A stretch of DNA of 55,058 bases from the NCBI GenBank assembly GCA_028456385.1, contig JALNQF010000278.1, forward strand, positions 1 to 55,058. The letters are read 5' to 3'. The position numbers were made by a program, and so were the translations under genes. This DNA is from Ophiosphaerella korrae. Taxonomy: Eukaryota > Ascomycota > Dothideomycetes > Pleosporales > Phaeosphaeriaceae. Below, piece after piece: positions 24,888 through 37,074 of the stretch. The notes beneath the pieces were generated by a model that was not told the DNA's origin, ran no database searches, and saw only the letters and a program-made list of their open reading frames with translations. The stretch's first letter is position 1. Every line of letters begins with the position of its first letter.

Positions 24888-27800
24888 TGATGGACAAGCC
24901 GGAAAATGTTGCTTCCGAGTCATACCCATGATCGGAACCAACTGCTGACACTAAAGGTTGCCAAGATGACTTGACATCCTATCTGAATGGACGGAACTTT
25001 CCGAAGGTGATCATGATGCTTCGAAATAGTGACCTTATGATACCATTAGACCCTTGCGTACATGTTGCACGTTTTTCGATGTTCCAATGTTCATGAGTTC
25101 TATACCAGAGTTCATGAATTGGTGAATCTGAACTTCTTGGCCGAGGTGCATTCTTGAATGTCGCGAACACGAGACAGGATCTATTCTCGTATGGTGCATT
25201 TTAATTGCGACGACGACGAGAGTTTAAGAGAACGCAGTAATAGGATAGCCCTCACGCACACGGCCACAGGAGAAAACACTGGGTCGAATGTACAACCAAC
25301 GCCTTTACTGCTTGTGCTGGAGATCATTCATGGTTGACCAAATGAATTTGTGAGCCACAAAGTGGCCAAATAGCATGTCCATGTCATCCCATGAATCGGT
25401 TCTTGACTTCCGAAAATGGCTTTGGTGAGCGACAACCAATCTTCATCCACGCAATCGCGGCAATAGTTGACTGACAAGGAGCCAACCCTGCGTCCCTGTT
25501 TGCTGATGCAGGTGGGGAAGCCGGAAAGGGAAGTGGAGATAACTTGCATTGATGGTGTAGCGCCAAAGGAGCGGGGTCGCCCGCAGTGTACCGCTTAGGT
25601 ATAATTGCGTGGCGGCGTGGCTGGCACGGGCTGGTTCCCACACTGCGTTCCCGCGTCGTGGTATATTAGAAAGGCAGGTAAATCGAGCCCGCAGGCTCCA
25701 CACTATGCCATGCAAATGGAAACATGTATTGATTTGCTGTGCTCGATCTTGCCCATCTTTTTGTCTTTGTCAACTGATTTGTGGATAAGTTCATGATGCA
25801 TTGTACGATTCCTGAAAGGTTAGTATTTGTTGATTATTATCAAGATATTTTTGAACCGCGATGATTAGCCTGGTAGTAGCAAAATTTGATTAGTATTTGT
25901 ATTGCCCATGGCGCAATCGCATCGGCACCCTTGTTCGGATGGAATCGTACTCTGTAGGTCCATTTCAGCCGAGTTGCATAGTGAGTATTTAGCGTCATGC
26001 CCTTCTGCGAACACCTGTCGTAATCCTGCATAACTCTGCGAATGAGTGTGACTTCGTAACGAAGGAGGCTCTGTGACGGCCTCGTGCCACACCCTCATTG
26101 GCGATGTTCATGTTGCGCGTGGCTCATCCTCTCCACTGTTGATGCTGTCGTTTTAGCGCCAGGATGATTCTTCCCTCAAAAGCGGTTCCGTTGTACACAG
26201 GATTAGTGCTGCACACCACCCATGTCTGCATGGCAGATTTCCGCGTGTCGTGTGTAGCATGCGCTACAGGCGCTTGATAGGAGCACAAACCCATAGTGTT
26301 GGACAAAAGAGAGATACTATACACAGGGGACTCGCTGTGCTCGAGCGAGCAAGCACGCACCCGCATCTGCAAGCAATATCAGCCACGAAAACGAGTGCGG
26401 CAAGGATTGCCAGACATATGGCACTCACCCACTGACAGCCACTGACACCCGCATGTTCTGCAGGTGTGTTTCTAGCCTATCAGCCAAGCCGTGAACATGC
26501 CCTCGTATGGAGTGTGAAGCTTGGGTGGACCTGGAGAGACTTGCGCGGAGCGGCGATTGATGGGTATCAATCGCGGCACATAGGGGGTGCATGGTACAAT
26601 AAATCGACCATGGTTTTCGCATAGGGTGAAAGACGCACAGCACTCTATGTGCCTGCGTGGTCTTCGATGAAAAATAATACTCTTGTTGCATGAAACTCTG
26701 CCAGCGACGGCTTCTTCGTTCGCTCACTTAAGCCTTCTCGTATGGCTGGTCTACACATGACCTGCTCCAAGCCGGCCACGCACATCCACATCCATATCTA
26801 CATCCCCTTTCAATCTGCCTAGGGGTTAGCATCGAAAAGGAGATGCGTATAAGTGATCAGCTCAGCGACTGCAAGTCTCGAGATGCGGGCGACCTCGTCT
26901 TCATCTCCTTCAACGTTCGGTTGCCGTCCGCCAGCGACAGTGCCCCGTCACATACCATCATCTATCCTCGCCCCGAAACGACAACACCCAACAGAGACCT
27001 TCGCACTCTCTCCTAGCCACAGATATAGACTGAAAGCTCGGCGTTACTAACTCAAAGGCTCGGCCAAAGACAGTACTAGCCTCTCAGAGGTATCGAAGTA
27101 GCCCTAATGCCGCGGGCTCGTTTTGTAATGTTCGACACATTAGGCATCCGCCTACTGTGCTTGAGCATCACCTCAAAGGACCGGAGCGGGAGGACTCATG
27201 GTGGATAAACCACGACACCAGACACAGGATAACATAGTCTCGTGTACAGAAATCTTGTCTTTCTTCCTGTCGCCCAAGCCATTTCGAGAAGAGTTGTGCT
27301 GTAGACGAAATAGCAACAAACATTGGCCGATGGCCGATTGTACGTAAGCTTCAACATCCAAGGCAACAGCCGCACCCTGTCCACCTGGCAGATATGAAGC
27401 GTAACGTTTGCTTAAGGTTGAGCTTGATAGTATCAAGAGTTCTGGTATGACGCTCCATTCTAGACTAGAACATAGCCATATCGCTGATGCCTGATAAGTT
27501 GGCCGATCCATCGCGTTGGATAAAAGTGTTACGCAGGACCGGGCCGCTGAAAGCCTAAAGGTAGTCGCCGCTGGTCCTTCCGGGTCCAAGATGACATACA
27601 CAGCGTCGGCCACTTCGCCCCCAACACCACCATCCACCACCACGGCCTACAGCTCGTTCTACATTCATCTTTAAGCCCGAACGCCCAACCTGTATTCCTC
27701 GCCCTGGAACGCCTCCTCTTGAATAATACTCCACATTCATTCGTAAATAAATTTTCCTCAGCCAACTTGACGGTTAGGAGCAGAATCTCCCTTCCCGCTT

Positions 27801-27928
27801 CGAACTAGGCGTAGACCGAACACGCCTCAGGTAGCAGCAAGGAAAATCGTAGTAAGAGAGGATCCGTTGGAAAATTTTGTGCATAAGGCGTCCAACAGTG
27901 ACCGATCATACAACGACAGCGTCTTGAG
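24888..27928. other. 3-kb stretch without a supported gene
   Basis: Normal base composition, many short open frames. The longest is minus 27,173-27,643 (156 codons), Ala/Ser/Leu-rich, with no recognisable motif. I see no transposase, tRNA or conserved domain. It may contain 5' and 3' regions of the flanking zinc-finger genes and decayed sequence. Confidence 0.55.
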
Positions 27929-29135
27929 ATGTGCAGCCTCGCACCTCCAAGCTCCAAGAAAATAAGGAACAAGAAGTACGATGCCATGTTAGCTAGCCTG
28001 GGCTCAGCATCATTGGTCATCCAAAACCCTATGTCCTATCCACTTGAGGACGTTATTACACGCGGGCAACCTCTTGACGCTTCCCAGGGCACTTCCTTGG
28101 ACAAGGCACTCCAAGTACCCACCGGGAACGGACACATGGGACTAGATAAGCACTGCGATGGTCTTGGGCCTCATGGTATCCAGACACCCTCTTATCCTCT
28201 AGATGGGGTGATGAATTCCCATTTAGCTGCTCCCGGGGTAGCAGTAGACATGGTCGCTCAGCCTGGCCACAGTGACCTCGGTGCACATCTACTTCTCTAC
28301 TATGGTGGCAGCGAAGGTTATTGCCAACACGGCGCATCCGATCCTGATATGCACTGCCCTGCGATTGGATGTACTATACAATACAGTACCGCATATGGTG
28401 GACTGAATACCATAGCCAACGTGCATCCTATCCGCCCGCAGTTGTCTCGTGTCGAGGTAAGACGTTGTGATCAGCATTAGTTGGAAGCCAAACTAAACAA
28501 GGCATAGGAGCCGTGGAGCACATATTCCATGCAGGGTGGGCCTAAATGTGAACTTCGATGCGACTATTCTTCGAACGCCTCGAGCGATAGATACTCTGCG
28601 GTTGCAGCAACCCCGAGCGCCCAGTCTTTGTTCTCAGCCCCATGTCGTTCTGGGACTTCAACAAGCTCTCACGATCCCTTCTCTTACGGTATTTCGCCGC
28701 CGTTGGTGCCGATCATTAGCCCTGATCAGATTATGTACGAAAAATGCCAGAATATACCTATTGAGAGTTTACTGACCTCGGTGAAGATCATGTCAGCAGC
28801 ATCTCATGGTTCCTCAGACACCTGCGGTCAATGACGATGCACCTTCACCCAACTATTCAATCATTAGCGAAGCCCTTAGTGAGACTCCAATGAATGAGCC
28901 TGACGTTTTGCTATGCTTACGGGATGGCTGCCCTAAGATGTTTACGGGGAAACATCGAAAGGGAACTCGCCATCGACACATGCGGTTGAAACACAATAAC
29001 CACGTAGAGAAGGTGTACCCATGTGGGGCGTACGGGTGCGAGAAGGTTTTTCGGCGCCAAGATGCACGATTAAAGCATTATCGCAAGAAGCATCCTGAAC
29101 TTCGTTGCGCAGAAGCCGTCCGTCGCCCTCGATAA
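27929..29135 (+). CDS. C2H2 zinc-finger regulator, paralog 2
   Basis: Model join(27929..28456, 28535..28705, 28797..29135), 345 aa. Intron 1 (78 bp) has donor GTAAGA, branch ACTAAAC and acceptor ATGCAG and keeps frame. Intron 2 (91 bp, donor GTGCCG, branch TACTGAC, acceptor GTCAG) is the only donor/acceptor pair I found that keeps frame with a branch site; its donor is weak, so that boundary is tentative. Fingers: C273-x4-C278-x15-H294-x4-H299 and C309-x4-C314-x12-H327-x4-H332, with FRRQDARLKHYRKKH. The N-terminal 230 residues are rich in Gly/Pro/Ser/His without a known domain. Probable nuclear DNA-binding protein; targets unknown. Start at M1 (27,929) or M19. Confidence 0.75.
28457..28534 (+). 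other. Intron, zinc-finger paralog 2
   Basis: 78 bp, GTAAGA donor, ACTAAAC branch, GCAG acceptor; phase 0 on both sides. Confidence 0.78.
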
Positions 29136-32100
29136 TAATGGGCGTTGAATTAGACAAGCCCCAGCCATGAAACAGCTACGGCAGGCCAAAACAGTTTCGC
29201 ATACCCTCGAGTCCAAGTCGCCTAGTATCCTTCATGGCTCCCACTTGTAGTCACCAGTGAACGTGTGAGCCTTGTAGCACCGCTGGCCATGGGCACCGCT
29301 TTCCCATCTGCTGGGCAAAATAAACTTATCCTTCATGTATCTCTGGCTGTTCAACGGACTTTAGCAATGGCATCATATTTGAATGACTGTTGCTTTTTTC
29401 TTTAGGAAGCTTTCCCTCTTTGGTTTTTTTCACAACTCGTCTCATGTCGCCTTATATCTCTGATGTGTTCTTTCTCGTATGGAGGGCTGACTATGACTAA
29501 TGTCGTTGTCAACATCCACGATCTTGCCAACCCCCCTGATGACCGTGATATTGGCGTTGTGCGTTATACATTGCAGAGTCAGGCAGGTTGAGCCAGCATT
29601 GTGTACAAGATGAGATGCTTGTGGTCTTTACATCAGGCCATGGTCGGTCACGAACGGCTCCGGGCTAATGTAACGCCCCGCTCGCGCGAAGAATCGGGAT
29701 GTGAAACGTTCTCATGGCAAGGCTGTATGTGAAAGTCCCCACAGCATGTTTGTCAGTGAAACTACCGAAGCATGGGAAACGACTGTTCAGTATTGGGCTT
29801 CAGCCTTCGAGACGGTGCCATCAGATGGTCCCCTCAATGAGCTTGGGTCGTGGGACGGTATTCTTGTTGCCAAAGGCTGACTTCCGGACACACCACCGCA
29901 ACAAGCGTGATCTTCACCAGGTTCATCTCTGCTCGTGGTTCGTTCAGGCCTCTTGCTCGCGGTGTTGTGGTTTTGGTGTTCGTTGGTCCGATTCAGTTCA
30001 ATCCAAGTTCAATCGACGAGGGAAGGTGGTCGTCGAGCGCACCGAAGAAGAGTTCATGGAACACAAATGAGGGGCTTTCCTCATAACCTAGGCCCTCAAG
30101 CGTCTTGTTGGGGCCGAACACTTCCATTGCCTAGTTGTTCATTTCTCGTTGCCAGCATGGCTCACTTGTATCGTGTCGACTGCGGCGTGTTTCGGGCCGT
30201 CACAACCTGCGCGCGTGCATATCATTTTATCAAATTGGCCCTTGAATATTGGAGATGCGCAGTCGCATATGATGACATCTAACGAAGATGGTGCAGCAAA
30301 CATTCGAAGCTGGCGGGCTGGGGCCAAGTCGGATATAACGAGGTAGGTATGCCTGAACGGAGGACCGTGTGCCCTGGGTGATAAGTTGATGAGCCTTATC
30401 ACGTACGAACGTCAGACGCGTGGAAATCTCTATTGCGGCAGATGCTACAGGTGGTCTGCCTCAAGATGGTCGTCGTTGGGTTGAGGTGTTGAGATGAAAC
30501 TCAGCGTTATGAAGCAAGATGGGATGGGATGGGATGGGATGATTGAGGAGCACGCTAGATTGATTAGCCGAGAGGAGAGAAGGAATGAGAAGACGCAAGG
30601 CAAGCAATGAGTTGCGGATTATTGCACACGTGTCGTCAAGACGTTAATGCTAAGACGGATATGGTCGATTCAACGGTTGTGAAGAAGAAAGAGACCACAC
30701 AGGTAGGCTTGCTATACCTTGAGCGATGAAAAGGCGACCTCTGCGTGCACGGCATACGCAACAACAGGCAACATCCCTACCCAGCAACCGACGTCCGTTG
30801 CCCTACGAGAATGACAAATGGGGTAGCGCCAGTCGCCCGTGACAGCAAGGCTAGCTGTTCGTGTGGAGGACAATAAAGGACAAAATGAGTCCAAGCTCAA
30901 AGTGTCCTGTAGCACGCAATTACAGATGCCTTCCTAAAACGTTGTTATGCAACTAGTCTTAGAGAGGCAGGATACTTGGCGGGTATGATAGCGAGTCTGT
31001 GAGGCGTAGCTTTGTAAGGCGTGAGTGTCGCTCCCGTGTTTATTCCTGTTTTGCCCCGAGATATATCTGTCCTGTATACTACTCCTCGTTCTATTCCCCT
31101 ATATTTGCTGCCTAGAAGAGGCAAATAAGGGTCCTAATTTGTATATAAAACGAGTCAGCATACAGTTAATAATAGGGTCCTCGTTTACACTATAGAAAAT
31201 TTTAGATTCGTGCTCACACGGAAGAATGATATTGCTAGGTAGGTAGTTAGGGTGTCAAGGCAACGTATTACCTAGTCTCAAACTTGTTTCGTAGCATCAA
31301 GGTTATCTACTTACACAGTAAATAGCAAAGTTTGTAAAAAGGGTTCTTGACGAGTATGGGCCTTTGACATGATTATGTCTCAAAAGTAGATACATGATTC
31401 ATGAGAAAGCATATTGACCGCTCTACTGGTATGGGGTACCCAGTGGAGCAAGGCCTCATCTTTAGTGTAGATTATTGGTTTAGCCCACTTGGAGGTTTGC
31501 CACTGGGCTCCAAGCTCTGTAGATTCTGAAATATCGTGGCGAAAATGATGCGTGTAATTATCCTGTCAGGGGCAATAATTGGGTCTGGTGAGGAACAGCT
31601 GCATCATTTCCGCCTTCCGTTATCTTCTCGTCATCTAATCAAGCTCAGCCACAAAAAATAGCCCGCCACTTGCTTCGTATCTGTTCTCTTCTGCATGGCG
31701 AATGATGAAAGTGGTCTACGTCACGATTGGCGCCTACCCAGGCAGGTACCTTAGTAGTTTGACGCATATTCAAGTGGTCCCGCGGTCAACTTCACGTAAG
31801 GTTTACAGTTTTGGGGGGGTTTTTTTTTTTTGCAAACACTGTCAACCTATCACGACGAATAATTCAACTCATCCCAGTCTGCACGTGAAGCTAGGATTTA
31901 TATTGAGTTACCTATGTTGATGCAAATTCCCACGGTCCTCTCGGTACACTGAAGTGCTTGCTGCCCCACCGGTATCAAGGCTCCCTCCGTCTGTTGACGC
32001 CCTACGAGCCCAATAACCGTTTTCGTGGATCCCCAAAGCGATTCGACTTCCGTAATCTTGGCTTTTTTATGCATGCAACGAGAATGCCGAACCGGTTTAT

Positions 32101-32427
32101 CACAGTTGGTGTTTGGGTCTCATCTCGTGGGCAAGGAATGTTGCTTTGACAACTAACAACTTGACTTGTTGCTATGGGCGTTGTAGTGTCTGTAAAAATT
32201 TGGCACACAGCTTTCAGGACATCGTGCCTCAATACTGGTACTAGTGGTTTCATTGGGCAGTGCTGCATCATCCTACACCGTGTCGCATGTGACAAATGCT
32301 ACCAACTGCGAAGTCCAAGCGTCATGAAAGGTTCCCACTTGGTATAAAGTGATAGTTGAATGTATTTTGGGTGTATTTTTCTTTCTACCCTTTGAGGTTG
32401 CGAGATCGTTTTAGCACATGTGCCGAG
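29136..32427. other. 3.3-kb stretch without a supported gene
   Basis: Only short frames (longest about 118 codons at 29,714-30,070, plus) with no recognisable domain. It contains a (GATGG)n microsatellite (30,518-30,542), an AT-leaning patch (about 31,050-31,350) and a G7-T12 homopolymer run (31,813-31,831). The sequence from TGTAACGCCCCGCTCGCGCG at about 29,669 looks like an LTR start, but no partner end was found. Confidence 0.55.
30518..30542 (+). repeat. (GATGG)n microsatellite
   Basis: About five GATGG units in tandem. Confidence 0.93.
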
Positions 32428-33883
32428 CTACACATGTGCCCATCCATTCCCAGTAAGCACCTGCATCTCATTGATGAGGCAAATCTCTCCAGTTTCTTTG
32501 TGTTGTTCACTTGACTGTCTCCACATTTCCACTTTCATTTGCGTCCTCCATTCGTGAAGCCTTGTTGTTGTGACCCACCGCCGGATGCGATTTTCCCACG
32601 TACCTGCGATGATTTGCCAGGATGACAGCCACACTCTTTGTGAATGTATCGCATCGTATGCTATGCCACTATAGCCTACACGCACCTGCGGATTGATGTA
32701 TGTTCTTTTTTCGGCGCGAAGGGGATTATCCACGTGTATTAGACAACACTCCGACCCTTCTAGATGTGAAGCTGCAAGCGAGTCCGATATACCGCGGAAG
32801 CGCAGTGGGGCGCTCGAGAGAAATGGCGCAGCAGGCATCACGACTGTGGTGAAAAACAAAGTTAGCCATAGGTAGTTTCATAACCGGTTGAAAATATGCG
32901 AAACCTACCAATCCCATTCCAACAACTAGCCACTGGCGTTGGCGCGTTTGCCAGCAGTGCTTGTCGGGACTCTTTTGCCCGAAAATAGGGCCAAGTCTGC
33001 ATGAGCATTTCATGACCATCTATGTCTCTGAGCGCAAACGTATCATAGAGTTGTGGAGGTCGACTGAAGTCAAGTGAACAAGCGGCCGCAAAGTCCCCAC
33101 CGTTTGTGTCGAGTATTTGTAGGATATCTTCTATCTAAGGTGTTGTCAGCTGCTGGCAATGTGCTACATTAGAGAGTACTCTAGGATGCGTACAGTGAAT
33201 ACGACATCATTCAAGAAGAGTACTTTATCGAACTTTTCCCCTTGTCGGACAAGCTCCTGCAAGGGCTCCAAGGCCCGATTTCGTAGTTGAGACAGGTACG
33301 GTATGCGTCTCAACCGCCTTCCCTCGAGCGTGTCGATCCAGCCAGAACCCTGGTCGGCGGCAGACATATCATCTAGGTGTGTTACATCGGACAAAGTGAT
33401 GTTTCGCCCGATCCCATGTTCCTCCAAGGCCACATCAAGCTCCCTGAGCGCATCCTTGCTATCATCCCAGCTCCCGCTCTCGTATACAGCGACGAAGACA
33501 TTTTCTCGGCCAAGGGCCTTTGTTAAGGCAACTACAGCATTATTCCAATGGCTCCGGAGAATCTTCTCGTTGTTCCAGTGTATGCTCGTAATGTATATCC
33601 GCTCAGGTCGTCGTGTAAGGGGTTTCGACGAAGGGCTTGACCGGAAGCGCAGTAATTGAGAGGTATCAAATAAGCCGATTATTACAAAAGTAAGAATGAG
33701 CATCTGCTTGATAGAACGACGAAGGAGGGGTCGTGGAAGGAGCATCGATGCTGACTGTTGATGTGATCCTCCAGAATACGGCTGTTCAATCCCTGGGCCT
33801 GTGCTCAAGCTAAGATATCGGACTGGACTGGACTCTTTGAAACACCGGACTAATGACGCTTTGGGCCATTTTATCAAATGCAT
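32428..33883 (-). CDS. GT69 (CAP59/CMT1-like) mannosyltransferase
   Basis: Model complement(32428..32843, 32909..33134, 33194..33883), 443 aa. The family (Cryptococcus Cmt1/Cap59-related, CAZy GT69) transfers mannose in the Golgi during glycan synthesis. The sequence shows RIYITSIHWNNEKILRSHWN (95-114), VFVAVYESGSWDDSKDALREL, RNITLSDVTHLDDM, then KVLFLNDVVFT (220-230, the acidic LNDVVF core), TNGGDFAAACSLDF, MQTWPYFRA, CWNGIVVMPAAPF and a C-terminal HVDNPLRAEKRTYINPQVRVGY. A single hydrophobic segment (about 60-78) fits a type II Golgi anchor; M47 is an alternative start giving a shorter tail. Introns are 59 and 65 bp with CTGAC/CTAAC branches and exact frame joins. It sits antisense within the zinc-finger array. 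Confidence 0.9.
32844..32908 (-). other. Intron 2 of GT69 gene
   Basis: 65 bp on the minus strand; GTAGGT donor, GGCTAACT branch, CCACAG acceptor; joins WNGI to VVMPAAPF. Confidence 0.9.
33135..33193 (-). other. Intron 1 of GT69 gene
   Basis: 59 bp on the minus strand; GTACGC donor, GCTGACA branch, CTTAG acceptor; joins NDVVFT to IEDILQILDT. Confidence 0.9.
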
Positions 33884-36800
33884 TTCGAGGCTGATACATC
33901 GAATGATGCGGTTTCGAACGAACGCCGCAAGAATGCTTGGTTTTTATTGTCTCGGAACCGTCTTCAAGTTTGATGTTCCTCGCTTTGTATATCCCTGCAC
34001 CACCTTCACCAATCAAAACCTCACCTTTGGATTACTCGTTCTGTATAGAAATATTGTCTTATACTACCTAGCTACACGAGAAAAGGCTACAGTGAGGCGA
34101 TTGGAGCGGATTCGAAACACCACACTCTACAAACTAGGAACCCTTTTTGTTCCGTTGCTGTCAAACATGAATGTGGCAGCATGCCTCGCCGCGCCTTGCA
34201 TTGTGCCTGCATGGCCTGGAGCCTTCTCCACCTTCATAAGGATAAGGCAGTGGGGGCTCCGACCTGCTAGTCGCTTGGGAAGCAATATACTGTCCCATAC
34301 GAGCAGCCATGGGTAGGGCGACCAAGGGATAACTTCGGACTACTGATGGGTGTGCATATGTATATCCATCGGCCCGTTCCACCCTCGTCTCTCAAGACGT
34401 CATCCGTAATTGTCAGGTGAACCGAGGAGGACAAGTTGAAAAATGGGGAATAACGCCAACGTGGCTTATTGTGCCGTCTATTGTGTTGAAATTGCGTAAG
34501 CGCCCAAAGTTATTTGACGGCAGCAGTTCCAAGCACGATCGAATTTGAAGCCCTCGGCAAACCCAAAGCAAGGGGTCTAGGACTCGAGAAACACGGGAGG
34601 ATGGTGCATGAACGTATACGGTTCATGCAGATGTGCAGCTGCAGAGTGGGGTAGTATCAATTTGAGCTGAGGAGCTGAACCTGGTTAGCGTGCTGCTTTA
34701 TATGTGGCTCGCGTGTAATGATTCCAGGTATATAATCCAGGTGTTGATGGGGCTTGGGTAGCTTTGTCTCCTCGATAATAGCCTCTTCTTTCAAGTCACT
34801 TCGTCGCAAGGCGTGTTGGCATTGTTTAGGTATGTCTGAACCCACATCTTCCCGTGTGATGGCGCTACATACAAGTGACGGCTGAGAACTGCATAGCCTT
34901 GCGCCACGATGGGTCTGTGGTAGTGGTAACCTTGCAGTCTTAGACGGATATGGCATCTTGTGATGCACTCCTTCAGCGGCACGCAAGTTTCGTGCAGGAA
35001 TCAATGCAAACTGCTCGCGTAACCCTGCACAGTTAAGCAAGTGACTACGCATTGTTTCCGTGGCGGCTCTGCGACTTCTCCATCTCAACTTGAATCATTG
35101 GTGCACATTCAACCCGCGCTACCCGCTGCCGTCCTTTGCATTGGTCTGCCTTGCTGAGATGGTAGTTCCCTACATCCTGTGTACGTCTAGCGTGTGCGTT
35201 CGCTGATCAACTTGTGATTCTCTGCACTTCCTATATTTCAGATATGATAGACGAGGGCGTTTCCTCCACCACAATAGCTAAGACCTGTAGTTCAATGATA
35301 GCTCTACACAAATGTCATTAGACTTGGTGACACATTAGATCTTGTGGTTCACTGACAAGACGTTTTTTGTTCGGAAATAAAACGGTACGCGCGGGCTTGA
35401 GCCGTATGTGGAGTCGCATTTAAGAGTCTATTGCAACCAAACGAAGGAAGCTAGATCCATCCAAAGGCAGTGATACCCTGCAGCTTCTGCCGCCCGGGAC
35501 GCAGGTCTTTCGCGTAACTAGGCCTATTACAAAACATATCAGCGATTGTTTGCATCTGTGTGGCATCCATAGAGACAAGTTATTGCGTCCTAACCCTGCA
35601 CTCTCAGTTGTTGGTGGGGGCGGGGCCAAAACCGCGGCTGGTATAACATGGCGGCCTCCTGAAGGCGGCCCGGGAAGTTGAAAATAGGTCCAGTGCCACA
35701 TTGCGTAAGGTTTCGAACGTTCCTGCGACAGCTTTCTTCAGATGGCAGACATTGCCCAAAGGCGGAATTTCTCCTTATCGAGCCATCAGTGGTGCTTCTT
35801 CCGCTTCTTTGTGGCTTGGGATCGTAATGAATCTCTTGAAGCCTCATGCGCGTTAGCCATTTTGTGCTGAGTTGCGTATCAACATCGATTTCGCGGCCTC
35901 CACTTCGAAGCACATCGTATTTCATCTTATCGTCGGCGTCGATACACAACCTTCCATCCACTATGCTGTATTAGTGGCTCATGGTATATTCGGAACATAC
36001 CGTAGCGTTATTGGGGGATATCTCCCTTGGGGGTGCTATGGCGATACATAGGCTGTCATCAGTCAGGCGTAGCACCATGAAGATAAGGTATGCTATGTTG
36101 ACTAGTTTGTATAATTTGCCATGCTGCTTCATCTTCGCTGAGACTCTTGTTGCTGACTGGGGAGTGGTCATACGTGGCAGCCGCTTCTCGGCCAACAACT
36201 CGCTACTGGATGGACGAGGGACGAGGCCGACGACGAATTGCAATGGCTGCTATATTCACCGCTCTTTCTACAACGGTTACGATTGAACAGACATGAAGAC
36301 ATTTGATCCGCAACTAGATTCTAAGCGGGTACTTTCTTCTTCTTCTTTATGACTTATACGTCTACTCTTTTGGAAAGTAATCGACCCGTCTTGAAGCGCG
36401 TTGACTTCGCATCAATAGTCCATTGGTATCAAACTGAATTGCCTGGTGGTGAGTCTACCTTTTCGCTGTAATGGAGACGAGGCTGGTTGGTATTGCGACC
36501 ACTTTCGAGAAGAGCCTTTATGCTGATGTAGGTTTAGCAGCAATCCTCGGGTCTTTCGACGCCCACGACGCCCCCGAGAAAGCGCTGATTGCCTCATACA
36601 TTGTTGCCATTAGGGCTGTGGCATGTCGCTGTCGTGCTGCGCAGCACCGTGAGTCCTTCGAAATAGACCCCTGTTAAACTAGGTCACTGGTTCGGTCGTT
36701 GCAGCCTTCCCATCTTCATTTCTTCACTCGCCCACATACCACCCGAATTTTCATCACATACGCAACTCCAGCATTCGCGACCTTCGTTTTTCATTTCGCC

Positions 36801-37074
36801 AGGCACAACTACTGTTTCTTCAGCGCTGCTCTTAGCTTCAAGGCGGCATTCTTCGGTACGTGATGATTGGGTCCATGCAAAGATCGACAACGTGCATCCA
36901 GTGCTTGGTGTCCTAGTTGTAGCACAGCTGATGTTGCATAGCAGCGGTTTCTCAAGACCTCGTTCCTTCTTGTAGCCAAGGATATTGAAGCGAGGTGCAA
37001 AGCACAGTACTCATTCCTCCAATTATCACTTCTCGGCCAAGACGTGCACCATACCGTCCGACAGTGACCCCAGG
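33884..37074. other. 3.2-kb stretch without a supported gene
   Basis: Contains open frames such as minus 34,657-35,088 (143 codons) and a pair at minus 35,590-36,243 with a possible signal-peptide-like start, but none has a recognisable domain or a frame-consistent splice model. The part next to 37,075 is the presumed promoter and 5' leader of paralog 3. Confidence 0.5.

Noticed and set aside
27173..27643. 156-codon minus-strand frame
   Set aside because: No recognisable domain, low-complexity start, overlapping frames of similar length in other phases; not enough to call a gene.
33810..34016. Minus frame with IGEGGAGIYKARN, reminiscent of a kinase glycine-rich loop
   Set aside because: Only this short stretch matches; no catalytic lysine context or further kinase motifs follow, and it overlaps the 5' end of the GT69 gene in another frame.
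33801..34316. 171-codon plus frame antisense to the GT69 start
   Set aside because: Overlaps a well-supported gene on the other strand and has no recognisable feature.
34657..35088. 143-codon minus-strand frame
   Set aside because: No domain or splice continuation recognised; amino-acid make-up not convincing.
35590..36243. Possible small secreted protein on the minus strand (start at 36,132, LVNIAYLIFMVL core, few Cys)
   Set aside because: The GTATGT donor at 36,000 and the available acceptors (35,966, 35,961) do not join the two open frames; all tested splice phases give stops.
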